This document shows positions 25,758 to 34,844 of a DNA stretch of 64,000 nt, piece after piece. The position numbers and the translations under genes were made by a program. Origin of the DNA: Leptolinea sp. UBA5203 (GTDB taxonomy: Bacteria > Chloroflexota > Anaerolineae > Anaerolineales > Anaerolineaceae); the NCBI GenBank assembly GCA_002412765.1, contig DHVR01000061.1:325145-389144 (forward strand), written 5' to 3'. The notes beneath the pieces were generated by a model that did no database searches, had not been told where the DNA came from, and saw only the letters and a list, made by a program, of their open reading frames with translations. How positions within the stretch are numbered: position 1 is the stretch's first letter; every line of letters begins with the position of its first letter.

Positions 25758-26543
25758 ATGGGATTCATTGAAATAGATGGCTTGAAATATTTTCAGTTCG
25801 AGTCCTTATTGAAACAGCCTATTGTCCAGGCTGTTTTTACACGCCATGGTGGTGTGAGCCCTGAACCGCATAATTCATTAAATTTGGGCGGTAATATTGG
25901 TGATACGGATGAAAATATCATAGAGAATAAGAGAAGGATATTTGCCTCACTATCCATTCCATTTGAATCGCAATTTGATGTTTGGCAAGTCCATGGCACA
26001 AATGTGATAATTCCGGAAGCACCACGCAAACCACTCCAGCCTTATGATCAAGCCGATGCCATCCTTACCGATTCTCCCAACCTGACTCTGGTGATGAGAT
26101 TTGCGGATTGTGTCCCAATTATATTATACGAGCCACAAAAGCATATTGCAGGCATTGTTCACGCAGGCTGGCAGGGGACTGTCAACGATACAGTTGGGGC
26201 TGCTGTTAAGAAGATGGTTGCAAATTATGGTGTTAAGGAAAACAATATCCTGGCAGCCATCGGTCCTTCGATTGGACCGGATCATTATTCTGTGCGAGAT
26301 GATGTTCTTGAACCGATCAAGAAACGTTTTGGAAACACCTGGCAGGAAATGATACAATTTAAAGAAGAAGTGGCTTTCCTTAATTTATGGAAAGCAAATG
26401 AAATCAACTTGCATCAAAGTGGTGTTAAAAAAATTGAAATATCTGCCATCTGCACAGCATGTCATACTTCAGATTGGTATTCACATCGAGCTGAGCATGG
26501 CAAAACGGGCAGGTTTGGCGCATTAATAAAATTAGCTGGATAA
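25758..26543 (+). CDS. pgeF: Peptidoglycan editing factor PgeF (YfiH, laccase-like fold)
   Basis: A 261-residue protein of the YfiH/PgeF family, copper- or zinc-binding proteins that remove wrongly built peptidoglycan precursors. The metal and catalytic residues are visible: H79 in WQVHG, C118 in FADCVPI and H135 in HAGWQG. Also present are the early FTRHGGVS block, NLGGNIGD, and AAIGPSIG. It lies between the DUF2085 gene and yggS, each a few nucleotides apart, consistent with the frequent pgeF-yggS-yggT clustering in bacteria. Confidence 0.94.
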   Translation: MGFIEIDGLKYFQFESLLKQPIVQAVFTRHGGVSPEPHNSLNLGGNIGDTDENIIENKRRIFASLSIPFESQFDVWQVHGTNVIIPEAPRKPLQPYDQADAILTDSPNLTLVMRFADCVPIILYEPQKHIAGIVHAGWQGTVNDTVGAAVKKMVANYGVKENNILAAIGPSIGPDHYSVRDDVLEPIKKRFGNTWQEMIQFKEEVAFLNLWKANEINLHQSGVKKIEISAICTACHTSDWYSHRAEHGKTGRFGALIKLAG

Positions 26544-26553
26544 GAGATTGGGT

Positions 26554-27285
26554 ATGAGTAGTCAACGAAATCAAGAAATCATAGATAAGTACAATAAAGT
26601 CTTGAGCAATATTGATAAAGCAGCAAGGAAAGCTGGCAGAAATCCAGAGGATATTCACCTGGTTGTTGTCTCAAAATATAAACCTGTGGAAGTCATTGAA
26701 GCAGCTATTACTGCCGGAGCAAAAATCTTTGGTGAAAATTATCCTGAGCAGGCTGTACCAAAAATTGAGTGTATCAATAACCCAAAAATTGAATGGCACA
26801 TGATTGGCCACCTCCAGTCCCGAAAAGCTGTCTTGGTGGTAGATCATTTCTCCCTGCTGCATTCTTTGGATAGTGAGAAATTGGCAAATAAACTGAATAC
26901 GCTGAATGTGGAACGTGGACAGCGCATGCGGGTATTGATAGAAGTAAATTTATCTGGCGAAGAATCCAAAAATGGCTGGGCAGCCTGGAACGAAGATCAT
27001 TGGCATGATTTGATTATCAAATTAGGAGCGATCGTCCAATTACCGGGATTACAAGTTGAAGGGCTAATGACCATGCCGCCATTGACAGTTAATCCAGAAG
27101 ACAGCCGAAAGGATTTTGTGAAACTTAGAAGACTACAAGATCGATTGATGAAAGATCTTGGGGAAGAATACTGGCGCGATCTTTCCATTGGAACCAGTCA
27201 TGATTTCGAAATCGCGATAGAAGAAGGGGCTCGATATGTCCGCATTGGACAGGCTATACTCGGAGAAAGGGAGTTTATAAAATAA
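26554..27285 (+). CDS. yggS: PLP homeostasis protein (YggS/PLPBP family)
   Basis: A 243-residue alanine-racemase-N-type barrel that binds pyridoxal phosphate and balances PLP and amino-acid pools. The PLP lysine is K41 in LVVVSKYKP, followed by the family blocks FGENYPEQAV, HMIGHLQSRKA, LIEVNLSGEESKNG and the phosphate-binding LSIGTSHDFEIAIEEGARYVRIGQA. I use the ATG at 26554 rather than the TTG at 26548. It is 10 nt downstream of pgeF and 4 nt upstream of yggT. Confidence 0.95.
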   Translation: MSSQRNQEIIDKYNKVLSNIDKAARKAGRNPEDIHLVVVSKYKPVEVIEAAITAGAKIFGENYPEQAVPKIECINNPKIEWHMIGHLQSRKAVLVVDHFSLLHSLDSEKLANKLNTLNVERGQRMRVLIEVNLSGEESKNGWAAWNEDHWHDLIIKLGAIVQLPGLQVEGLMTMPPLTVNPEDSRKDFVKLRRLQDRLMKDLGEEYWRDLSIGTSHDFEIAIEEGARYVRIGQAILGEREFIK

Positions 27286-27289
27286 TATT

Positions 27290-27553
27290 ATGTTGTATAT
27301 CCTTATTAGCTTAATTCAAACAACAATTCGTGTGTTTATATTTATTGTGATTGTCAATGCTGTGCTATCATTTGTATTATCACCTTATCATCCTGTAAGG
27401 GTGACCTTAGACCGATTGGTAAATCCATTATTAAATCCAATTCGGCGATTAATGCCTACTACTATGGTAGTGGATTTTAGCCCCACCATTTTAATATTTG
27501 CTTTGGTCATCGTAGAGCAAATTTTATTGAACCTTCTGTACACACTGAGGTGA
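27290..27553 (+). CDS. YggT family membrane protein
   Basis: An 87-residue protein with two hydrophobic segments (about 1-28 and 62-85) joined by a short loop with the family features VNAVLSFVLS, a Pro-rich turn, and PLLNPIRRLMP. YggT proteins are membrane proteins linked to cell division and osmotic shape control in some bacteria. It starts at the ATG at 27290 and is packed between yggS and the DUF167 gene. Confidence 0.9.
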   Translation: MLYILISLIQTTIRVFIFIVIVNAVLSFVLSPYHPVRVTLDRLVNPLLNPIRRLMPTTMVVDFSPTILIFALVIVEQILLNLLYTLR

Positions 27554-27557
27554 ATCG

Positions 27558-27878
27558 ATGAAGAATATTTTTAGGAAGTTTACTTTACACGAAGGGAAAC
27601 GTGGATCTGCGATAACCATCCACGTAGTTCATGGCGCCCAGGGGAAAAGATTTACGGATGTACTGGAAGATGGCACATTGGTACTGGAAATGGACGTCAA
27701 AGAAGTAGCTGGCAAGACGAACCAGACACTCATTAAATATTTGGCGAGTACGTTAAATATTGGTACTGATGAAATTGAGGTTGTCGCCGGGAAGGATGGT
27801 CCTGATAAATTAGTGTCCATCCTCAATGAGGATGCCAATTCCCTTAACCATAAATTGTTAACCCTGGTTGAGAAATAA
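27558..27878 (+). CDS. DUF167 family protein
   Basis: A 106-residue protein with the DUF167/YggU pattern: ITIHVVHGAQGKRFTDVLEDGTLVLEM, then V-A-G-K-T-N-Q-T-L-I-K-Y-L-A, and IEVVAGKDGPDKLVSI. The usual V-x-P-G-A-S/K residues are partly changed here. The family is conserved next to yggT and yggS in many genomes but the biochemical role is unknown. It ends 5 nt before the stop of the convergent NACHT-HEAT gene, with no terminator. Confidence 0.85.
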   Translation: MKNIFRKFTLHEGKRGSAITIHVVHGAQGKRFTDVLEDGTLVLEMDVKEVAGKTNQTLIKYLASTLNIGTDEIEVVAGKDGPDKLVSILNEDANSLNHKLLTLVEK

Positions 27879-27883
27879 GTCGA

Positions 27884-30367
27884 TCAAGTAATTCTTTTTT
27901 CTTTGAGAGCCGGGATGGTTCCCAAGATTTTTTCTATATACCATAGTGTAAATGTAGCCGCTTGTTGAAGTGATCTATTCTTGTGGACTAATAGGGCCAA
28001 AACTGCACGGATAATTTCTTCATCCGGCACCACCCGCAAGTAGTTCATTGCTGCGATTTTTTCGTCCACATTCCCTTGATCTAAAGCAGTTAACAGAATA
28101 TCTTTCACAAAACCTGATTTAGGTATGCCTTTACCCAATTTACTGGCAAAGGTGATCAGCCAGGGGGCATTGGACGGGTGAGGCAAGAGGGGAATCAGTT
28201 GGGCATTCATGAAATCCCTGTTTTCAACAATTTGAGATGCCGCATTTCGAACGATCCATTGTGCGTCTTCAATGGCAGCATGACTGAGCATATCAGAGGC
28301 CCATTGTTCTGGCACACGCGCCAGTCCAAAGACAGCCGCGCGGCGAATCAGCAAATCCTCGCTAGCAAGCGCTTCGGTTAATAGCTCCTTGCGTATAGAT
28401 GGTATCAGGGAGAGGGTCTCTGCCGCAATCTGTTTCATATATTCATCGCCCTGTAAGAGAATATCCACCAATAAATCGGTGGATTTTTTTGTTTTTAGGG
28501 CAAAGAAAGCCAGACTAGCTGCATTACGGACATTTTGATCTTCATCACTGAGGTGATTAATAAATACCTCGAATTGATCATTTTTGGATAACCCGGCATA
28601 AACCAAGACGGATAAAAATCGCAGATCGGGATCAGGCATGGTTTGAAAATCAAGCAACAGTTTTGGCACAGCAGGGTCATTGGAAATCAACATAGCGGCA
28701 AATAAGGCAGCCTTCTGCGAGGCTGGCAGTGGTTGTGTAAAAGCATTTTTTGCCAGCCACTTCAAGATGCCGTTACGCACAGGGTGATCAGAAGGAAGAT
28801 CTGGGATGATGCGGGCAATTTTCAAATAGGAATTATCAAAAATAAAGCGGTTCTCTTTTTGGAAACTCACTTCGTGCCAGGCATCTGCATGATCTTGAAT
28901 TGTGGCAAAACGCATATATTGTGCGGAATAGGTCCAGCATAGATGCTGATCGTTAAACCAGGTTTGCATCTCTATCCCGGAAACCAGACTTGAGAAATAA
29001 CCCACCCATATGGGCGAAGTAAACGAATACTTGCCATCGGTATTCAATGTCAAAAAGGGAGATTTAGAAATTGTCTTAAATGAACTTTCCTGAATTTTAC
29101 TTTTGGTCCTATTGCTCGGCTCTAGCAGACTGCCGTTAACTTTTGGAGTGGTAATTGTAAGTGTCTCGGTAATTCCGGAAAAATACTCATTCGCTTCTGA
29201 TATTGAAATCGAGGATCGATTGGTTCTGATCATGGAATAAGCCAATAATGCCAGCGGATCAAGGATTTCAGTGGGAATACAAAGCATTTCCATCAAGCTA
29301 GTAAAGCAAGAAACGATGTTTTGTCCGGATATATGCCCGCTGTTAGTTAACCAGGCGCGAAGTGACAGATCGAAAGGAGAGTAGTAGAGTGTTTCGTCAT
29401 GCAGCCATTTGCAGAATATCGAGGCAGGTGCAGGATTTTTTATTACCTGACTAAAAGGTAGTTTACTCCATGCCGATTGGAATTTATCCAGATAACTACT
29501 CTGGTCATCAATGGACCAGGCAGCGATGGGAAGAGGATAATATTGCTGCAATAATTCCTGGCGAATCATATTGGGGTCCGCTGCCAGAATGATTTTCTTG
29601 AATTTCGTTTGAGTTTCAAGATCAGTAAGGTAATGTATTAATTGTTCATTTTCAAGCTGTTGGAGATGATCGACATCATCAATCATCAGAATTGCACTGA
29701 AGGTGGTGATTTTATTTTTTAGAAAGTAATGCACCTGGCTGATTGAAATTTGTGGATTTTGATCTGAAAAGGCAATGGCCAGAACCTGCAGTACATCTTT
29801 CTCGTTTTCAAGGATCGAGAGGATTTTTTTAGCAGACACGAGAATGGGAAATAAATTATTCTTTGCATCTTCAAGAATATGGATAGCTAACGCAGAAAGC
29901 AAAACCGTTTTTCCCGAGCCTGGCTGCCCGAGAATGACAATTTTGCCATTAATTCTGGATAACTGTTGATAGGGAATCAAATCCACCGGGAACTGAGCAC
30001 TTAATTCCGGCCAATCCGGTACAAAAGGGAAGTTCTGATTGATCAAAGAAGCTGATGTAGTATAGAACTCTGGATAAAGATGTTTAGGGGGAGGAATTAA
30101 GTGAGGAGGAATTAATATTGTTTCCAAAGGGAAGGCGTGAGCAACCAAATGATTGGACTGAGCTTGCGTGTAGATACTTTTCTTGATGAGCGATTCTGCT
30201 TTCTCCAGGTTTGTACTGGCAGCCAGCCTTTCATAAATGGATTTAAAAAAAGCGAATCCCTTTTGAACGTATTTTTTTTCAATGACCAGGAAATATAAAA
30301 TACCGCCGATAAGGAGGCCAAGTGCAAAGGAGTAAGCATCAATAGGCGGCAAACTGATAGACCCCAT
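27884..30367 (-). CDS. Membrane-anchored NACHT-type ATPase with HEAT repeats
   Basis: An 827-residue protein with one N-terminal membrane helix (about 13-29) and a 110-residue segment with a Pro-rich stretch. A STAND/NACHT-like NTPase follows, with Walker A GQPGSGKT (147-154) and Walker B ILMIDDVDHL (226-235), plus a region like the NACHT winged-helix module. From about 540 to the end it contains HEAT-like repeats, for example DEDQNVRNAASLAFFALKT and SEDLLIRRAAVFGLARVPEQW. Such proteins usually sense a ligand or partner through the repeats and oligomerise with ATP. No effector domain (nuclease, protease, TIR) is seen, so the output is unknown. Its start is 1 nt after the stop of the zinc-ribbon gene. 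Confidence 0.8.
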   Translation of the reverse strand: MGSISLPPIDAYSFALGLLIGGILYFLVIEKKYVQKGFAFFKSIYERLAASTNLEKAESLIKKSIYTQAQSNHLVAHAFPLETILIPPHLIPPPKHLYPEFYTTSASLINQNFPFVPDWPELSAQFPVDLIPYQQLSRINGKIVILGQPGSGKTVLLSALAIHILEDAKNNLFPILVSAKKILSILENEKDVLQVLAIAFSDQNPQISISQVHYFLKNKITTFSAILMIDDVDHLQQLENEQLIHYLTDLETQTKFKKIILAADPNMIRQELLQQYYPLPIAAWSIDDQSSYLDKFQSAWSKLPFSQVIKNPAPASIFCKWLHDETLYYSPFDLSLRAWLTNSGHISGQNIVSCFTSLMEMLCIPTEILDPLALLAYSMIRTNRSSISISEANEYFSGITETLTITTPKVNGSLLEPSNRTKSKIQESSFKTISKSPFLTLNTDGKYSFTSPIWVGYFSSLVSGIEMQTWFNDQHLCWTYSAQYMRFATIQDHADAWHEVSFQKENRFIFDNSYLKIARIIPDLPSDHPVRNGILKWLAKNAFTQPLPASQKAALFAAMLISNDPAVPKLLLDFQTMPDPDLRFLSVLVYAGLSKNDQFEVFINHLSDEDQNVRNAASLAFFALKTKKSTDLLVDILLQGDEYMKQIAAETLSLIPSIRKELLTEALASEDLLIRRAAVFGLARVPEQWASDMLSHAAIEDAQWIVRNAASQIVENRDFMNAQLIPLLPHPSNAPWLITFASKLGKGIPKSGFVKDILLTALDQGNVDEKIAAMNYLRVVPDEEIIRAVLALLVHKNRSLQQAATFTLWYIEKILGTIPALKEKRIT

Positions 30368-30368
30368 A

Positions 30369-31070
30369 TTAGTCAGAGAACAGCATTCTTCCGCAGGAAG
30401 AACAATAGGTTATTTGATTGGATGTCTTAATTTGTTGAATCAGGGAATCACGCACCGTGATGCCGCAAACCGAACAGGTACTGTCATCAACGAAGGCAAC
30501 TGCTTTCCCTTTTTTTGTTCTAAACAGGGTTTCAAAGATTTGCTTTACATCTTCTGGTAAATTACTCGAGGTGACTACATATTCCTGATTGTAAATCTTG
30601 ATCTGATTTTGCAGGGTTTCTTTTTCAGCCATCAAGGATTCAGCTATCAGCGCTTTCTGCACCAATAACTCCTGCAATTCGGATTCTGCAGAGTTTACAG
30701 TTTTCTGTGATTCTTCAAAGTCTCGAATGGCATTTAAGTGCTCATCTTCCATGGACTTTATGCGTTTTTTTAGACTATCCAGTTCTTTTTGTATATCCTG
30801 CAATTCCTTGGGGTTTTTTACCATGCCGCCATAAAGCGTGGATTCAGAGAAGGCAATCTTGTTTTGCACTTCCTTCCCTAACCCTTCTTTTTCCTGCACA
30901 TGTTTTTCTTTTTGCCGAAGATCCAGGTTGGCTTGATCCAGGAGGGCAGTCGCAGTATTTACCTCGTCATTATTCGAAAGAATTTGATCGATGTCAAATA
31001 TTCTTTTCTGAGAGAAGTAAAGTTTATCAGCTACTTTTTGTAGTTCAAATAATTTAGAGGGTAGGTTCAT
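30369..31070 (-). CDS. Coiled-coil C4-type zinc-ribbon protein (DUF164/CdsZ-like)
   Basis: A 233-residue protein: a long helical hairpin, including the family signature LYGGMVKNPKELQDIQKELDSLKK (about 78-101), followed by a C-terminal zinc ribbon of two CxxC pairs (CSVCG and CSSCGR). The DUF164/CdsZ family binds partner proteins and RNA in other bacteria (for example HP0958 of Helicobacter), but the function in Chloroflexota is not established. It is directly upstream of the NACHT-HEAT gene on the same strand, so the two are probably one transcript. The upstream gap to the divergent operon at 31173 is about 100 nt. Confidence 0.85.
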   Translation of the reverse strand: MNLPSKLFELQKVADKLYFSQKRIFDIDQILSNNDEVNTATALLDQANLDLRQKEKHVQEKEGLGKEVQNKIAFSESTLYGGMVKNPKELQDIQKELDSLKKRIKSMEDEHLNAIRDFEESQKTVNSAESELQELLVQKALIAESLMAEKETLQNQIKIYNQEYVVTSSNLPEDVKQIFETLFRTKKGKAVAFVDDSTCSVCGITVRDSLIQQIKTSNQITYCSSCGRMLFSD

Positions 31071-31098
31071 ATTATGATTATAGGTAAGGCGGCGGAAG

Positions 31099-31160
31099 TT
31101 GACAAGGGAAAAGATCGTTTGGTTCTATTAATTGCCGGATGAGATGTGTTAAAGTATACT
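31099..31160 (+). promoter_or_regulatory. Promoter region of the YfhO/MoxR operon
   Basis: Two options are visible. A good pair is TTGCCG (31132-31137), 17-nt spacer, TATACT (31155-31160), which would start transcription only about 6 nt before the ATG at 31173. A second is TTGACA (31099-31104) with TTCTAT 18 nt later, giving a leader of about 38 nt that keeps the AGGG ribosome site. Confidence 0.5.
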
Positions 31161-31172
31161 AAACAGGGACTT

Positions 31173-32690
31173 ATGACAAAGACACGTGGCTTGTTTTGGT
31201 TAATCCTATTTATCTTGCTGATTTCTCTGCCAATGCTTTTTGGCTGGATCATGCAAGGTACGCAGTTGCGATTCAGCGGATTACTCCTGAATCCAACTGA
31301 CGGCTACTCCTATTTCGCGAAAATGCAGCAGGGCGCTCAGGGTGCCTGGTTATTTAAATTGCCCTTCACCGCCCAACCTGGAACCGGTGTTGTTTTATTT
31401 GAGTTTTATTTATTCCTGGGACAGTTCAGCAGATTATTCCATCTTTCCATTCCCGCAGTATTCTATTTAGCAAGAATATTTTGCAGCATTTTCCTTTTTC
31501 TCCAAATTTGGGCGTTTATCAAGAAGTATTTAATTTTTAAAAACCTATCGACAGAGCAGGTTTTATTGTTCATTTTATTCGGTTCCGGAATGGGTTGGGC
31601 GGCATTGATTGGCGGGTATAAGTCTGCGGATTTTTGGATTGCGGAAGCGTATCCGTTTTTCTCAGCTTTAATCAGTCCGCATTTCACCTTGGGCTTGGCA
31701 ATCCTTCTTTGGGTGCTGAATCATGTGTTTGAACAGCAATCCTGGTTCAGGCGGCTTGAACTCTTTTTGCTTGCTATTGTACTCTGTTTGGCCATGCCCT
31801 TCGCCAGTGTTATTTTATGCATAATCCTTTCTCTGGCCTGGTTGATGATTCCACTCTGGCGTAATAGGATGGTCTTAACACAGATTCTAATCCTGGCGAT
31901 ACCCTCGATGTTATTCCTTGGCTGGCAATATGGTGCAACCTTGTATCATCCGCAACTGAGCATCTGGAACCAGCAAAACGTGACCTTAAGTCCGCCGTTA
32001 TGGGATATATTGATTGGTTTTTCACCTATGTTGATCCTGGTGATCCTCTCCTTGCGTAAAGGAAAAGAATATTGGCAGCAGGCAGGTTATCGACTTTTAT
32101 TCATCTGGTTTTTGAGTTGTTTGCTGCTGTCCATATTTCCATTTTCATTGCAGCGCAGGTTTTTATTTAGCTTCTCCATTCCTGTGACCAGCCTCGGTTT
32201 ATATGAATTGGATCAGTGGATGGCAAAATCATGGGGTGCGAGGCTGAAGAATGTCATCTTTGCTTTGCCTCTGGTGACTATTTCTATGCTCTACATGATC
32301 ATGGCCTTCAGCATCCTGCAGCGCTCCCATTACGCTTATATGACCTTAGCTGAGGTTGAAGCCTATTCCTGGATTCAGAATACAGCCGCTAAAGATACTG
32401 TCATTTTAAGCGACGATTTGCATGCTCTTAAGATTCCTGCACTTACGGGCCATCAAGTTTTTTATGGGCATCCATTCGAGACGGTAAATGCCATGGAAAA
32501 AAAGAGTCAACTGGAAGCTTTATTATCCTGTCAGGAGTTTACCACTCAATCTGCGATGGAGTTTTTACAAGAAGAACAAGTGAATGAAGTTCTTATCCCC
32601 AAGGAAATCTATGAGAAAGCAATTTGTCTTCAAGAATTGCCGGTGATCAGGCAAAATCAAGAATTTATTTATCTGCACGTTCAGGATTGA
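31173..32690 (+). CDS. Polytopic membrane protein (paralogue A1)
   Basis: A 505-residue protein with about ten hydrophobic segments. I do not recognise a named family. It is clearly related to the protein encoded at 34834: both open with a hydrophobic helix and share LRFSG, an acidic D/E-x-x-S-Y-x-A-K-M block, a G-x-WL-F-x-x-P-(F/Y)-T loop, a G-x-GW motif and an S-P-P L/I segment after a Trp-Gln-Gln-N pair, and end in a soluble tail. This suggests a lipid-linked or glycosyltransferase-like enzyme. The ATG at 31173 is preceded by AGGG. It begins a six-gene plus-strand operon; the next gene starts 3 nt after its stop. Confidence 0.6.
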   Translation: MTKTRGLFWLILFILLISLPMLFGWIMQGTQLRFSGLLLNPTDGYSYFAKMQQGAQGAWLFKLPFTAQPGTGVVLFEFYLFLGQFSRLFHLSIPAVFYLARIFCSIFLFLQIWAFIKKYLIFKNLSTEQVLLFILFGSGMGWAALIGGYKSADFWIAEAYPFFSALISPHFTLGLAILLWVLNHVFEQQSWFRRLELFLLAIVLCLAMPFASVILCIILSLAWLMIPLWRNRMVLTQILILAIPSMLFLGWQYGATLYHPQLSIWNQQNVTLSPPLWDILIGFSPMLILVILSLRKGKEYWQQAGYRLLFIWFLSCLLLSIFPFSLQRRFLFSFSIPVTSLGLYELDQWMAKSWGARLKNVIFALPLVTISMLYMIMAFSILQRSHYAYMTLAEVEAYSWIQNTAAKDTVILSDDLHALKIPALTGHQVFYGHPFETVNAMEKKSQLEALLSCQEFTTQSAMEFLQEEQVNEVLIPKEIYEKAICLQELPVIRQNQEFIYLHVQD

Positions 32691-32693
32691 TCC

Positions 32694-34844
32694 ATGGATG
32701 ATAAACCGCTGATTCGCAAAGAAGTTATTTTCATTCTCATCTTAATTATCTTACCTATCTTAACGTTTTCCAGTTTTCTGCCTGATTTCATTTTTCCTAA
32801 GGGAACGCAATATTCCGATTACACCATCTCCCATTATCCAAACTTGCTTTATTTACAAAATTCAATTGCCTCCAATCACAGCATCCCCTTATGGAATAAC
32901 CAGATTCTTTCCGGGTTTCCCATGATTGCTGATCCACTGGCCGGTCTCTGGTATCCTGGCAATTGGTTGACCATCCTGTTTCCCCTTCCGCTCGGAACCC
33001 ATCTAGTTACGCTACTCCATCTCATCAGCGGCGGACTGGGTATGTATTTATTCCTTCGAGAGCGAAAAAATACATCCTTTGCGGCATTTCTAGGTGCCAT
33101 GTCTTTTGAGATGATGCCCAAACTGTTTATCCATTATGCTGCTGGGCATGTTTCCATGGTGCAAGCTATTACCTGGACGCCGTGGCTTTTATTAATTCAG
33201 AGTCGCCGTTTTCAAATGCCCCATAATCAGGCAAGAACATGGTATCAGGCTGGTTTCTATGCCTTGATCTTATTGTGCGATCTACGCTGGGTGGCATATG
33301 CGTTTCTCCTGGATGCTCTTTTCTTTATCCACCAATTGTGGATTACGAGACCTCATCTCATCCGGCAGCTTTTGATTAAACTAGCCGGCTGGGTATCACA
33401 ACTACTATTGGGGATGGGGTTATCAGGCATTTTCCTGGTCCCATTTTTTGAATATCTGGCATTGACGGATAGAAGTCAATTATTGGCCGGAGACATTCTT
33501 AATTATGGTTTACCCCTGGGCAAGTTAATGGGTTTGATCATTCCGGATATGGGTGGATATGCCGAATATTTCATTTATCCTGGATTGTTGGTTTGGATTG
33601 CATTTCTTGGTGTCTTGAGTATTCCATCTTTGCGTAAAAAATATACCTTCATATACATTTTTATTGGATTGTGTTTACTTTACAGTTTTGGCAGTGCCAT
33701 TCCTGGGCTGAGTTGGATTGTCAATATTCCCGGCGTGAATTTGTTAAGGGTCCCAAGCAGGATGTTTTTTATAATCACCTTCTGCTTTATCGTTATGGCG
33801 GCTGATTACTTTTCCAATTTGGAAAATGCCAGCGATTTAAAAAAACAAGTTAATCTTTTGCCTCCCTTTTTTACCCTGATTTTTTCGATTGCCATTTGCC
33901 TGGTGATTTCGTTTACCGGTAATGCTCTGATCTCAGATTTTTTGTGGCCGGCGATGATCTCATTCCTACTTTTTACCTTGTTCCTGCTAAAAAAATACAC
34001 CAATAAAACCAAACTTTACGTAAATGTTTTCCTCATCATTGTGGCAACGATGGACTTTATAGTGGTAAATGCCTCTCAGATCGATGTGGTCCCTGCAGAT
34101 GTCGTCCTAACGATGGATCAGGGCTTGTATGATTATTTGTCAAAGGATCAAGATGGGGAGTTCAGAGTCTATTCTCCATCGTATCGATTGGAACAACAAA
34201 ATACTGCCTATCATCAATTACAGTTGGTGGATGGGATTGATCCGATGCATCTTAAAACCTATGCAGCTTATATGGAAAGGGCGAGCGGCGTGCCATACAC
34301 AGGCTACAGCGTTACCATTCCACCGTATATCAATGGCCAACCTGAAAGCGACAATGAGAAAGCGGTTCCGGATAGTGAACTTTTGGGTTTGTTAAACACA
34401 AAATACATAGTTTCAGATTTTCCGATAGATTCTCCCGGGCTTACCCTTCTGGATTCCGGTACAGAGGCGCTGGTATACGAGAATTCTAATTTTCTCCCCA
34501 GGGCATGGATGGAAAATAATGGGGTAGTGGAAAACACTGATATTTCATTTACCAAAACCACACCGAATACAATTCAGGTAAGGGCAAAGGGACCGGGTAC
34601 GTTGGTCTTGTCAGAAATTCACTATCCGGGTTGGGTGGCAACCATTGACGGAGTCAAAACACCGATCCAGGAGGCGCATCAGATCCTTCGCTCTGTCGAT
34701 TTGCCAGAGGGTGTGGTGGATGTGGAGTTTCGATATATCCCCAACTCATTGATGATTGGCGCCTGTCTAAGTGCATTTAGCATCGTGTGTTTATTGGTGA
34801 TTGAATCGATCAAATCTCGGCGGAGGCAGAAGGATGCAAAGTAG
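32694..34844 (+). CDS. YfhO family membrane protein (paralogue B1)
   Basis: A 716-residue protein with about twelve membrane segments and a C-terminal soluble domain. It matches the YfhO family of GT-C-like membrane enzymes: an early acidic loop near SDYTISHYP, the W-N-N and GFPMIADP segments, a helix with AFLGAMSFEM, and a C-terminal beta domain ending SEIHYPGWVATIDG and PEGVVDVEFRYIP. YfhO of Firmicutes takes part in glycosylation of lipoteichoic acid, so transfer of a sugar from a lipid carrier to an envelope polymer is a reasonable guess. It is related to the gene at 36434. Its last 11 nt overlap the next start. Confidence 0.8.
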   Translation: MDDKPLIRKEVIFILILIILPILTFSSFLPDFIFPKGTQYSDYTISHYPNLLYLQNSIASNHSIPLWNNQILSGFPMIADPLAGLWYPGNWLTILFPLPLGTHLVTLLHLISGGLGMYLFLRERKNTSFAAFLGAMSFEMMPKLFIHYAAGHVSMVQAITWTPWLLLIQSRRFQMPHNQARTWYQAGFYALILLCDLRWVAYAFLLDALFFIHQLWITRPHLIRQLLIKLAGWVSQLLLGMGLSGIFLVPFFEYLALTDRSQLLAGDILNYGLPLGKLMGLIIPDMGGYAEYFIYPGLLVWIAFLGVLSIPSLRKKYTFIYIFIGLCLLYSFGSAIPGLSWIVNIPGVNLLRVPSRMFFIITFCFIVMAADYFSNLENASDLKKQVNLLPPFFTLIFSIAICLVISFTGNALISDFLWPAMISFLLFTLFLLKKYTNKTKLYVNVFLIIVATMDFIVVNASQIDVVPADVVLTMDQGLYDYLSKDQDGEFRVYSPSYRLEQQNTAYHQLQLVDGIDPMHLKTYAAYMERASGVPYTGYSVTIPPYINGQPESDNEKAVPDSELLGLLNTKYIVSDFPIDSPGLTLLDSGTEALVYENSNFLPRAWMENNGVVENTDISFTKTTPNTIQVRAKGPGTLVLSEIHYPGWVATIDGVKTPIQEAHQILRSVDLPEGVVDVEFRYIPNSLMIGACLSAFSIVCLLVIESIKSRRRQKDAK

